Shown: in pieces, positions 1-10,089 of the stretch
Layout of the letters: every line of letters begins with the position of its first letter
Position numbering within the stretch: position 1 is the first letter of the stretch
NCBI GenBank assembly: GCA_019648995.1
Contig: BLXT01003784.1
Coordinates: forward strand, 227,232-279,419
Length of the DNA stretch: 52,188 nt
DNA from: Plakobranchus ocellatus
Lineage: Eukaryota > Mollusca > Gastropoda > Plakobranchidae
Reading direction: 5' to 3'
Notes under the pieces: generated by a model
Seen by the model: only the letters and a program-made list of their open reading frames with translations
Database searches by the model: none
What the model was told of the DNA's origin: nothing
Translations under genes and position numbers: made by a program

Positions 1-19
1 CCCCCCCCCCCCCCCCCCC
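1..19. repeat. poly-C run at window edge
   Basis: Nineteen consecutive C at the extreme left edge. Such a homopolymer at a contig end often marks a place where assembly stopped, so it may not be reliable sequence. Confidence 0.9.
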
Positions 20-482
20 TTTTGCGACATTTCTTTCTCACTTCCACTTCCATTCCTCCCTCCTGCTTTACAATTTCTCATCATAGAAAACTTAGTTCCC
101 CTCTACGGCCGAATTAGAAAGGGGAATAGCCCCTTAGATGATAGACATAGAACAGAATAAGGAGTCCTTTCTCCAACTCTTGCCTTTCTTTACTCTGTTG
201 TCTTCTATCTATACCGCTTTTGTATTGCACATAAGTATTGCAAAAAAGTTAGGGGAAGTATACAAAAATTAGATTTATGGGTGACTGTAAAGTCAACCTA
301 CCTTGACTTTCAATTGTTAAGCTAATATTCTTAAAGAATAGTCTCAATCATCTCATTAGCCCTATCTCATTTTGGATTGCATTTTAATATTTTGCCTTGA
401 TGCATTACATTTTAAAGAACTTCAGTTTTCTATTTACACTGAGTGTGCTTATGGTAATCTCGTAGACGGGGTGAGAATGACA
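20..482. other. AT-rich sequence, nothing recognised
   Basis: No exon-like open frame with recognisable protein similarity on either strand. The open stretch beginning near 372 (+) runs into the inverted repeat that starts at 483, so it is treated as chance. Confidence 0.5.
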
Positions 483-754
483 GGCACTCTTTCGTTTGTT
501 CCCACCACGACTTTTTATATAGGCCTAGATTCTAGCTATATTATTCAATCTGGCTCTATATTATCCGATAAGAGCAAACGAAAAAAGTGTCAAATTGTGT
601 AGATTTTGTGTGAAAATAATACTATTTTCATTATAACTTGGCCTGCGACCTTTTCATTTCGTCGATTGATTAGGAAGATAGAGCCAGATCGAATAATATA
701 GCTAGGATCTAGGCCTATATAAAAAGTCAGGGTGGGAACAAACGAAAAAGTGCC
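483..754. repeat. Fold-back repeat with ~77-bp arms
   Basis: Positions 483-559 and 678-754 are imperfect inverted copies of each other, separated by a 118-bp spacer. Read inward, both arms run from GGCACT.TTTCGTTTGTTCC through TATATAGGCCTAGAT to GGCTCTAT, with only a few mismatches. The two arms also give mirror-image peptides on opposite strands, which explains the open frames at 372-602 (+) and 590-895 (-). It could be a small fold-back MITE or a locally inverted duplication. No target-site duplication was recognised. Confidence 0.75.
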
Positions 755-999
755 AAATGACGTAGGCCTAAGCCTCGTTCTGGGATGAGAATATTTATTA
801 AGAACATTTAGGACTCTCACCACCGTGTGTAGATAATGAAAAATTAGCATTCTCAACCAGGGGTGAGAATAATCACTCCTCAAGTGAATATCCAATCATA
901 TGCATAATCCAAATCTTTCTAATGTAACTTATATATCTTGATTTTAGGCTTTGAGATTTTTTTATCGACACCAACAGCTCAAGTTTTGCTAAAACTAGA

Positions 1000-1400
1000 C
1001 TGGATCAAATGGCTTATTACTTAGGCCTAATACATGACTAGATCCTGATCTTCAAGCCTACTTTAAGGTCTAGATCTTGATCGAGTTGAGGAATGAATCA
1101 GAATAGAACCTAGATATATATCCAAAAGCTAGATCTAGATCTACCTACAATACATTGACACAGCTTATTTTCCTAGATCTATATTCTTTTAAGATAGACT
1201 GCGTCGAAATGTACGTATTTGATTTATCTAGATCGATCTAGGTCAAATCTATAAAGTATCATCAAAATCATGATAGAGACTAAATCTTGATTTTGATCTA
1301 GATAGGCCCATGTAATCTTGACTCGGTAGATGTAGATCTATATAATATATATTAGGTTCGATTATGTTGTAGATCTAGATCTATTATCTTTCTCCTGGTC
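1000..1400. repeat. AGATCT/CTAGAT-rich low-complexity tract
   Basis: Dense scatter of the palindromic words AGATCTAGATCT, CTAGATCTAG and GATCTAGAT. The same word family reappears near 2.14-2.36, 3.65, 6.74, 8.49, 38.28-38.66, 39.12-39.56 and 50.68 kb. It looks like a genome-wide simple-sequence motif, not a coding or transposon remnant. Confidence 0.6.
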
Positions 1401-1436
1401 TAGGTTTAGCCTTATCCAGACTCTCCTTAAGTAAAC

Positions 1437-1616
1437 ATGGAAAAAAAGAAAATTACAGTGCAACAATTTTCAGTTCACAGAGAGACCTTTCTTGATATTT
1501 TATGCATTAATAGCAGTCATGTTATGGTATATTCTGAGACTCATCAAGACCTACTGCATAACGCCATCATGTTTACTGCCAGAGAACAGAATCTTCCGGT
1601 ATCTTCGGTTGGCTGA
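1437..1616 (+). CDS. Unassigned 59-codon open frame (doubtful)
   Basis: An ATG in good context (AAACATGG) opens a 59-codon frame ending at TGA 1614-1616. The peptide starts MEKKKITVQQ, contains two histidines and a cysteine, and is less AT-biased in composition than surrounding chance frames. I do not recognise a family. It has no visible splice partner and no neighbour that suggests a role. It may be a first exon, a transposon remnant or chance. Confidence 0.15.
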   Translation: MEKKKITVQQFSVHRETFLDILCINSSHVMVYSETHQDLLHNAIMFTAREQNLPVSSVG

Positions 1617-4600
1617 TTTTGTTGAAGTGCCATCTATTGACTAAATTTATTAAGGGGATGTAACGCAAAAAAAATGAAACCTATCTCTCTCTCTCCCTGT
1701 CTCACTCTCTCATTTCTTACTTTCTTTCAGTTAGTTCAAACCTGTACATCTCTAAGAATCAAACAAGGATCGACTATAGTACTACAATAATACCCTACGA
1801 TAAATTGTTTATATCAATACTGTTTGGTACAATTTAATCGAAAAAAGACTTGACCAACATTCATAAGTAGAACCGAATGTTTGATCTTTGTTGAGGACAG
1901 ATTTTAAAATAAAAAGAGGATATATATTGTTTAAAGATCTAAAATACAAAATCTCTGGATCTAGAAGAATATCTCCACCATAGCATTTCACACTTATCAA
2001 AGAAACAGCTTGGTAAGCCTTCCGATTATGCCCACAAGAATGAGAATTCTATGGATATTAAAATATGCTTTTTAACTTGCCATAGTAATAGTATTTACAA
2101 TTATAGGCCTAATTCCAAATTGCGTTATCTTGAACTACACAGGTCTAGATCTACACAAGGTATGACAGACAGGCCTACAAAGTACATGTATTCAAGTCTG
2201 TGTAGGCCCAGGTCTAGACTAAGTACAGTCTTTAAAAGTTAGATCAAGGTCCACTATCACAAATATAGATTATAGATCAGGAAACATTAGTTTGACGAAA
2301 ATGCAAGTAGCCCTGGATATTTGCCTAAATCGAGAGATCCATATATAGATCTAGATATAGAGAAATTGTTTTATTTTCACATCATCAAAGGCTTTGCTTA
2401 CATTGGTTGAGTATAACAAGTTGGTAATGTAGATTTCATCAACTTGACTTTTCTCCTTGACTTTTCTCACAGGTTCATATTCAGAAGTCTTGTCCATATA
2501 CCCCTTAGGATTCTTTTAAACTAGTTGAATATTTGTTCTTAAGAGTGTTACATGCTTATAAAAACTCTTTCTTATGTTTCCACAGTTGATTGAAATTGAC
2601 TTCATTTGGTCATTAATGGATTATTGATGTTGTTTGCATAAAAAAATGTCTATCTAATGACTTTTCTGATGGTTTTTCAACATGCTTGATCCTATACAAT
2701 AAGTTTAAAATTGTCACAAATTGATATTTTTGAAGATGTCAATATCTTTTTTTTTTTGCCATCCTTTGTTAGAATAGATATATTTCCAGCACATTTTGAA
2801 CATTTACTCTAAACTTTGTGAGAAAATAGCGGTGGAATTGTCTTTTTCGTGATTTGAAATTCACTGGTGTTTTTTTTTTGCTTTTCTTTTTGCTGTATAG
2901 AATTTCTTTGAGTCAGGAGATTCTAGCCTAGGCTTGGTAGGATTGCTCTAATACCTCATTTTCTTGCAAAATGAATCTCCAAGAAATATGGAGGACCAAT
3001 TTAATCGGCCAATATATTCCCTTAAATTTTTTTGTCGTGGAATAATTCAATTTAGAAATGAATATTTATTGAAATTAATGTATAGTTCTATTAAATAGTG
3101 GCACTTCCATAGAAAATCTGGCCAAAGTTTTGTGTTTTTGTTTACTTGTTTTCCTCATTGCTCTCTTCTCGCTCAAAAGCAAAACTTCCTTGAAATGAAT
3201 GGTGACTTTGGTTTATTTCCAATTTTGTTTCTGGCGAATCTGACCCTGACATTAGTTACACAAAGTAGAAGAAAAGCTAAAATTGTTTTTCATATTTCCT
3301 TTCAAAGTCTGCCCTAGTCCTCATTATAAAAAGAATATTTCTGAAGGGACTGGTGTGCCACACAGTGACGTGTGTTCATTGATCTTCTGTAAAGGTGTGT
3401 TGACTTTTCAAGAGCTTTTGCCATTTGGGATGGGATGCTGTTTTTAATAGAAGTGCCCTTCTCTCCCTAAGTGGTCCATGGACTTGGGAGAATCATACTA
3501 AAGGCTGCCTTTTCCTCTTTCCCAACTGAACAATAGTGAAGCTCGACGAGGCTTGTTATTTTTGTGATATTTGAGGTGCTGTGTAGTTCAAGCAAAAGGA
3601 AAAGAAAACCGTATAATTGATGGATGATTGACAGTGACACTTATACTGAAGCCTAGATCTAGTGAAACTGAATATAAGATTGGTTTTCCTAGCGCAAGTA
3701 AGGGACATGATTAACTCCAAAAAATTTCTCAAGATCATTACAGTGGGCCCACCTATAAAAGTGATTTGGTCTGCCTAATCTTGTTGCAGACAAACATACA
3801 TACTGCTGTATTTATTGTACTCAATGATCTTGAAATTAAAATGGAATGTTTGTGATTATTGCCTATTACCTAAACAAACAACAGCCAAATTAATGTGTCT
3901 ATTAGTATTATTGAAATTCTCTGCACAATATCAAAGTAAGGACACAGAAGTGCTGATGCTAAATTGCTCAATTCAGCAGCTTTGCATACTCACTAGTTAG
4001 TGCTGCAAAATACTATGATCATAACTAGAGGTGGAAGGGCAACAGCCCACAGGGGACTGGATCAGACACAACAGCAACAAAATTCAGAATTTAAATTACT
4101 TTTTTTAAGCTTAAACAAGTTCAAGGTCATCAGTGCTTTACATTTTTTTCGCAATGAAATGCTATAGAATGATAGTCTTAATAGTCAGAGTAAAGTGCAA
4201 AGAAAAACGTAGGATGGTAAAAAAAAATTTGAATACATAGAAAAATAAAAAAGCAGGCCTGGGAATGACTGACTTGAAAATTGCATAAAAAATATTAGCT
4301 AGGGTCCAGGGGGGCGGATGAAATGATTATTACTATTAGACATTTTTTTTACCCAAATTTGAGACATTTGGACCAAATTGTCAGACAATTATTGTACAAA
4401 TATAAAGTTTCAAGTGGTTGCTAAATATTGTAGTAAGATAATAATAATCAATTTTTTTTATTAATATTTCGCCCTGTACTTAAGTCAGACCAATAAGGGA
4501 TAGCTTTTCCAGATATCAAACTTACAACTGAGGTGTATAAAATGTGTGGCAAAAAAGTTTTGACGTGATGTGAAATGTGATGCCTACCTATACTCCGAAT

Positions 4601-4864
4601 ATTCTGTAATAGAGAAATTAATAAATAATATTGAGTGTTTGACATTCAAGCACAATGTGGACTTTGTCCATTTGTATGTATAGTGAAACTGGAACACTTG
4701 GAGGGAAATTCTGGAATCTGTTGGAATTAGATTGGGTTTAATTATATTTTGGTCTAGCCAAGGTTATTTTTTTTTAGGGAAAAGAAAACGATTTCGGCCT
4801 GATCATGTACATGTAGTTAAGTTTTTTGTCTGTATAACAAATTCATAAATATGACTGTGTAATT
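1617..4864. other. AT-rich upstream region of CDK2AP1-like gene
   Basis: No convincing coding exon seen. It holds scattered AGATCT-type repeats and poly-T tracts (near 2750 and 2870). Because the CDK2AP1-like coding exon follows a splice acceptor, at least one non-coding first exon and the promoter probably lie here or further left, but I could not place them. Confidence 0.5.
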
Positions 4865-4920
4865 TTGAATAAATATTTTGCTATTTTTCAGATTATTACT
4901 AGATTATTTTCTTTTTCAAG

Positions 4921-5350
4921 CATGGCCGATGATTCGAGGCACAGCAGTTCCCCAGCAACACCTAGCATAAGTAACCCAAGTACTCCTCGTCCTGATGTTC
5001 GTGCAACACCACCACTGGCTCGTGCGACTCCACCCTTGGCAAGGGCAACACCTCCTCTTAACATGCCAGGAAGTCAGCTTCCACCACATGTTATTCCCTC
5101 CAGCTTAGCTGTAAAGAATGTGAGCCAGGCTCCAATGGGTCCCTCTCCTGGTCAGCAGGGGCAAATGCAAGGACATCATCAGAGCAAATATGCTGCTCTA
5201 TTAGCTGTAATAGAGGACATGGGTAGAGACATCAGACCTACCTACTCAGGCAACAGGACTTCAACAGAGAGGCTGAAAAGGAGTATAGTCCATGCAAGGA
5301 TTCTTGTTCGAGAATGTCTCATGGAGTGTGAAAGAAGTGCAAGGACATAA
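4921..5350 (+). CDS. CDK2AP1: CDK2AP1/DOC-1-like protein (coding exon)
   Basis: Encodes 142 aa from ATG 4922 (context AAGCATGG) to TAA 5348-5350. The C-terminal 55 or so residues carry the family signature: [15 protein letters not shown], then RPTYSG, STERLKR, IVHAR, LVRECL and ERSART at the end. CDK2AP1/CDK2AP2 proteins bind CDK2 and are a small subunit of the NuRD chromatin-remodelling complex in the nucleus. Cys132, in VREC, lines up with human Cys105, which is reported to form the disulfide dimer; a second Cys follows at 136. The N-terminal half is low-complexity, rich in Ser/Thr-Pro, with three tandem RATPPL units at about residues 26-45. A pyrimidine tract and AG at 4919-4920 give the likely acceptor; AG at 4890-4891 is an alternative. 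The coding part has no intron, unlike the vertebrate gene. CDK2AP1 versus CDK2AP2 cannot be separated here. Confidence 0.92.
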
Positions 5351-5366
5351 GAAGACTATTTTGTAA

Positions 5367-5372
5367 AATAAA
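5367..5372 (+). promoter_or_regulatory. Possible poly(A) signal AATAAA
   Basis: AATAAA lies 17 bases past the CDK2AP1-like stop codon. It would give a very short 3' UTR, so a later signal may be the one used. Confidence 0.35.
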
Positions 5373-5484
5373 TGGGAGAATGAAATGCTTTGTCTATCAG
5401 TATCAGGTGCATTTTTTTATTAGATATTTAAGCTAAATGCATGTATCTGTGGATCTGCTAGGTATGGCTGCATAGATTAAGGGC

Positions 5485-6249
5485 ACATGAAAGACGTTTA
5501 AGCATTATAATTATAAATTGCCAACCTGAGTGATCAGGGTTACAGTGCTTTTTTTTTTTTTTTTTTTGGCAATTGTTAATATTTGCAAATACTTCTAGTT
5601 TCTTCATTTAATGTGGCATTGCATCATTAGATCTGCATAGGTTATGATTGCTAAGATTAAGGGGACATCAAACAAGTTTCATCACCATAATTACATGATC
5701 ATCAACAGGAGTGATCAGGGTTAATAATCCTTCACAGAACAGTCATTTGTCCACACTGTTAGCTAGCTCTAATCCTTTGTCACAACCACCACTATACAGT
5801 TCCACTGTCCTACAAAATTGATCTTCCGTCCCACACTCATACAAATACTTTTGCAGTCATCATAACATGAAAGACGTTTAAGCATTATAATTATAAATTG
5901 TCAACCTGAGTGATCAGGGTTACGGTGCTTTTTTTTTTTTTTTTGGACAATTGTTAATATTTGCAAATACTTCTAGTTTCTTCATTTAATGTAGCATTGC
6001 ATCATTAGATCTGCATAGGTTATGATTGCTAAGATTAAGGGGACGTCAAACAAGTTTCATCACCATAATTACATGATCATCAACAGGAGTGATCAGGGTT
6101 AATAATCCTTCACTGAACAGTCATTTGTCCAGACTGTTAGCTAGCTCTAATCCTTTGTCACAACCACCACTATACAGTTCCACTGTCCAACAAAATTGAT
6201 TTTCTGTCCCACACTCATACAAATAGGCTACTTTTGCAGTCATCATAAC
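5485..6249. repeat. 380-bp tandem duplication
   Basis: Copy 1 (5485-5864) and copy 2 (5865-6249) are direct repeats with about 95% or higher identity by eye; both start with ACATGAAAGACGTTTAAGC. Each carries a poly-T run. Within a unit, the motif AAGATTAAGGGGACATC...GAGTGATCAGGGTTA repeats in weaker form, and a partial copy precedes copy 1 near 5450, so this is a nested array of about 2.5 units. It lies just 3' of the CDK2AP1-like gene and may be part of its transcript tail. Confidence 0.9.
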
Positions 6250-6789
6250 TATTACTTTGCTCATTCACCCCTTGATTCTGGCTCTTGTCTTTGTTCTGAC
6301 TAGTTGGCGGATGTGATGATGGCCAGAGAAGCCTTTACATAGACTAGATTGGTCTATGACCTTTTGACAGTGATTTACTTAATGCCTCCTAGTCCTATAG
6401 CCTCCCCCATGCGTTCATTAAAATAATGTAGAAAAAAAAATTATGGTTGACCCTAAATAAGCAGAAATTAAAACGTTTCACTAAATCAAAGACTATAGAA
6501 TACGTAAAGACACTCAGGCTCTTTCTTCAAGCCTATATTTTATGTGTGCACAGCATCCTGTGGCCGACACCCCCTTTGTACATGGGCCAGAGGAGGCCTC
6601 TTGCTTGCCTTAATCTATTATTATTAACCTTTTTGAAACTCCTGCATCAACTGCTAAAATACTTTGGTAAACTTGTAAATTATGTTAAATATATGGAGGG
6701 TGATTATGTTTATTCATGATTACTATTAGAAAACAAACACACAGATCTAGATCTAGATATAAAAACTGAATCTGTGCCTACATATTATG
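6250..6789. other. Intergenic, nothing recognised
   Basis: No coding similarity. The open frame near 6447-6719 (+) is of AT-rich composition and matches nothing I know. A short AGATCTAGATCTAGAT run sits at about 6744. Confidence 0.4.
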
Positions 6790-7200
6790 GACATCATCAT
6801 CATCATGTAACTCGTCTGGGACAGACATTGGCGATCACATTCCTCCACTCAAACCTATGCTCAGTTAACCTTATAAAATTGTTATTGCTACCCTTGCCTA
6901 TTGCCCATGACTTAAGATTTTCAATAAAAGTTTGCCTTCAATCTTTCCAGTGATATGCCAAGTGTTCTAAACCCTTATGTCGGCAAATATGGCCTAAAAA
7001 TTGTAGTTGCCTCTGTCTTATGGTTTTAATTAATGATCGCTTGAGATTAGCCTCTTTCAGAACCAATTCATTTGACTTTTATTTCTGTCCTTGATATCCT
7101 CATCATTCTTCTGATAAACCAGATCTCTACTGCTTCTAGTTTTTTCTCAATTTCAATCCCCTCCAAGTCAATGACTTAGCAGTGTTTGACTATATCGGTT
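6790..7200 (-). mobile_element. RTE-like LINE 3' fragment
   Basis: Read on the minus strand, this is a diverged copy of the LINE tail at 42.0-42.46 kb. It encodes the same C-terminal region: a basic, Arg-rich helix around the MRCxRR-type segment, then [17 protein letters not shown] and GxxRQ-type stretches, all with stops and frameshifts. The 3' end carries a (GAT)n simple-repeat tail, seen as catcatcatcat near 6792. It is truncated to the last few hundred bases, as is usual for LINE insertions. Confidence 0.8.
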
Positions 7201-7660
7201 CAATACACTGTATACTTAATTTAACTTCTTTTGTTTTGACGGTCTCTAACCTGCTCATCCCTGCATATATATTTCTTTATAGATGTACCTGAAAATATTT
7301 TCTTTTATATTCGATCGCATGGTATTTTTGTATATTGTGACTGTCAGTGCCTTTTTTAAAAAATAATATTAACATTAACAGTTTTGTACATGTAGGATAA
7401 TTAAATTTTCATATGAAGACCAACTTTAAGTATTCATTGTTCATATTTTTCATGAATCTTCATAATAATTGAAATAAAGTTCTCAAAGAAATATTAATTG
7501 GCAGTTTGTTGAAGATGCTACATTTACTTTTTGTTACAATGAGATGTAGGCCTACATGTAAACAATTAAACAATTTTTTCGTTAGCTTTTGTGACTGTTT
7601 AAGCATTTCCATTTTCTTCAAGAAGTATGCAGTAGTATTTCATTATACTTTTTTAGGCTG
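7201..7660. other. AT-rich intergenic, nothing recognised
   Basis: No coding frame, hairpin or repeat of note beyond short A/T runs. Confidence 0.4.
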
Positions 7661-8910
7661 ATGTTATTCACACAACCTTTTGTGCCATGCCAATAAACTG
7701 AATGGGTGGGCACGTTTTGATTATTTGCACAACCTGTTGTGTCATTAACTGAAATGGGCCGGTTTTAATTATTGGCACAACTTATTGAGACTTAGATTTT
7801 TATACAATATTGCATGTAACTTAGATTATATATTGTTTATACAGTAGAATTCATTTAATGTTATTTCTCTTAGGCTAAATTCTTAATTAAATTCATCACA
7901 TTTTTTTTTTGTTCCGAGGTGTTGACTTCAACCAGATTCTACTGAACTGTTAAGTTTATTTACATATACTTTGAGTTAACTAACACAGTAACAGTGCAAT
8001 TCATCAGGATTCGAATTATTTAGACTGTACTGTAGGCCCTACATTTTTTAATTTAACTCTTTTCCCCATAGTGTAATTAGCTTGACTTCATTTCCTATCC
8101 ATTCTAAAAAATCAGATTCTTTTGAGGGTAGTAACGGCTGAGCTCATTTTTTGACTCTATTGATATTTTTTACTTGTGATTAGGGTTACAGGTGGAAGTA
8201 TAAGGCCTTTTGAAAAGTTTTCACTTCACAGATTGCATGAAACTGTTACTAGTGTTAGTGGTACCTCATTTGCACAATTTTCAGCACGTGGTATATGTAC
8301 ATGAGTAAATTCCTTTTATTCTCCAAAAAGTTTTTCTGGGTTTAAATTTGCTTATTATTTGTTCTTTTGTTTTTCAAAACAAATATATGATTAGTTCTTG
8401 TTATCTGTGGATCAAAAATAGTTTTGAAATCGCTGTACATTTTAAACACTGTGCCAACATTTGAAGTCATGGTTGCACTGGCATGAACTAGAGCTAGATC
8501 TAGCCTTTGCCTTCTGATATTTGTAAAACTATATGTTGCCACAAAAGCCACGACCGGCCAAATGATCTCAATAAACGAGAAAACAGGTTGTGCCGATAGC
8601 ACAAACAGGCCAATTTTCATTATTGGGACAACAGCTTGTGTCAGTGATTCAGAAGCGGGTTTTTCATTTTTGTGACAACAGGTTGTGTGAATAAGTGACA
8701 AAGACCCATTTTCATAACTGGCAAAACCTGTTGAGACTTGGGTTGTGATAAACTATTGCATGTAGCTTAGACAAATATTAGTAATTACACTTTATACAAT
8801 GGAATCCATTTAAATTCAACTATCTTAGGCTAAATTCTTTCTTGAATTAATCACAATCTTTTTGGACTAGAGTGTTGACTCTATCCACATTATTGGGACA
8901 ACAGGTTGTG
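7661..8910. repeat. Cluster of CACAAC-CT-GTTGTG repeats in two blocks
   Basis: At least eight near-palindromic words of the form (C/G)ACAAC(CT/AG)GTTGTG occur near 7670, 7728, 7778, 8586, 8629, 8673, 8724 and 8897, many spaced 45-60 bp. In addition, 7760-7935 and 8700-8890 are diverged direct copies (TGTTGAGACTT..., ATTGCATGTA.CTTAGA, TTAGGCTAAATTCTT, GTGTTGACT). The 8342-8701 (-) open frame is generated by these repeats and is not taken as a gene. Family unknown; a decayed DNA transposon with subterminal repeats is one possibility. Confidence 0.65.
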
Positions 8911-9189
8911 CAAATAATCACTCTCTTTTTTTTCTTTTTGTTGTTTTTATTCTTGTAAGTAAATTTTTACTAAATCAATCTTGTAGATACGTATTGCTTG
9001 TTGTTCTGAAATTGTTTTTCAGTTAAATTAATAACCTTTTTGTTCAATTTTCGGCAAGACTTTGAGTGATTTCTGTTCTTTAGTCTATAAAAGAACTTGT
9101 TACAGTTAGTGTTCAGCTAGACCTATAACTGTAAGCACAAAGCCACTGATGTCAAAAAAGATGAAACGGTATCTGTCATTTATCAATTA

Positions 9190-9375
9190 TCTTCCCACTT
9201 TGATCAGAACATCACAGTAACCCAAACATCATCAACATCAAATCAGCAATAGCACCATCTTCATCGTTATTGTTATAATTATCATCACCATCATCATTAC
9301 CACCACTTTCATCATCAATATCATCAACAACATCCTAATTTTTACCACCCTCATTATCATCACCATCACAACACA
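9190..9375. repeat. Imperfect (ATC)n/(CAT)n microsatellite
   Basis: Long run of CATCATCAAC, ATCATCACC and related triplets, interrupted. It lies beyond the 3' end of DPH7. Confidence 0.8.
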
Positions 9376-9792
9376 TATATTTAACCTCAGGCCTACAAAA
9401 CTTTACAACAGTCAAGCACTGTATAGGGCATAGAACGTTTTTAACTTAATTAAAAAATGTTGTAGATTTATACTTGTTATTTTTTTTTCTTTTTGCAGAA
9501 AATTATTGAAAAGATACATATATGCAAAAGACAAGGACAAAAAAAATCTATATTTTTGTGGCTCAGCTTTCATATATCCACACAAGCAATATGCAGTGGA
9601 AACCTCAAAAGCTGAAGTCCTATTTTTCTGATTTCTCATAAATCAAAATATTCGTGATCTGAAATTTTTTGCTCTTCTTTGGCTATATTATGTTCGAGAA
9701 TATGTTTGAATGGAGAAACATGACTGCCAATGTCTGTTTCAGACAAGGCACCTAAAGAAAAAGAGGAAGTGGAGAAAGGTCTTAACTTATTC

Positions 9793-9798
9793 TTTATT
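9793..9798 (-). promoter_or_regulatory. Poly(A) signal for DPH7
   Basis: TTTATT on the plus strand reads AATAAA on the minus strand, about 80 bases past the DPH7 stop. This is a sensible distance for a short 3' UTR. Confidence 0.5.
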
Positions 9799-9877
9799 AT
9801 ATGATAAATATAAAAAAGAGCATGTAAAATAATAGGCAATGACAATGAAGATAAAATATATGATCAGCAGAACATAC

Positions 9878-10089
9878 TCATTTAATACAATTCATCCATT
9901 CCCACAAATGCAAAGAATGATCATAAAATGAACATGTTGCTATGAGATAAGAATTGATCTCGTTAATACTAGGATTTGGGTTAACTTTGCAATTCAGTGA
10001 TTCTCCTTGGCTATCAAGTCTACACCAATCAGCACCATATGCGAGGTTGTGATCTTTGTGATGTGCAACCACATTCATGGTTGTTGAAT
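9878..10089 (-). CDS. DPH7: DPH7 exon 8 (last coding exon)
   Basis: Acceptor CACCAG at 10090-10095; codes for the end of the propeller: HNLAYGADWCRLD, then LIATCSFYDHSLHLWEW, and stops at TGA 9878-9880. The FYDH..LHLWEW ending is the most diagnostic DPH7 signature. Starts in phase 1 (one base of the codon is in exon 7). Confidence 0.95.

Noticed and set aside
372..895. Two overlapping open frames on opposite strands with similar peptides (FVPT.TFYIGLD.SYII)
   Set aside because: They are the two arms of the inverted repeat at 483-754, so the similarity reflects DNA structure and not a protein pair.
8342..8701. 119-codon minus-strand open frame with hydrophobic stretch
   Set aside because: It is made by the CACAAC/GTTGTG repeat block; the spaced repeats give the similar peptide segments. 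No known domain.
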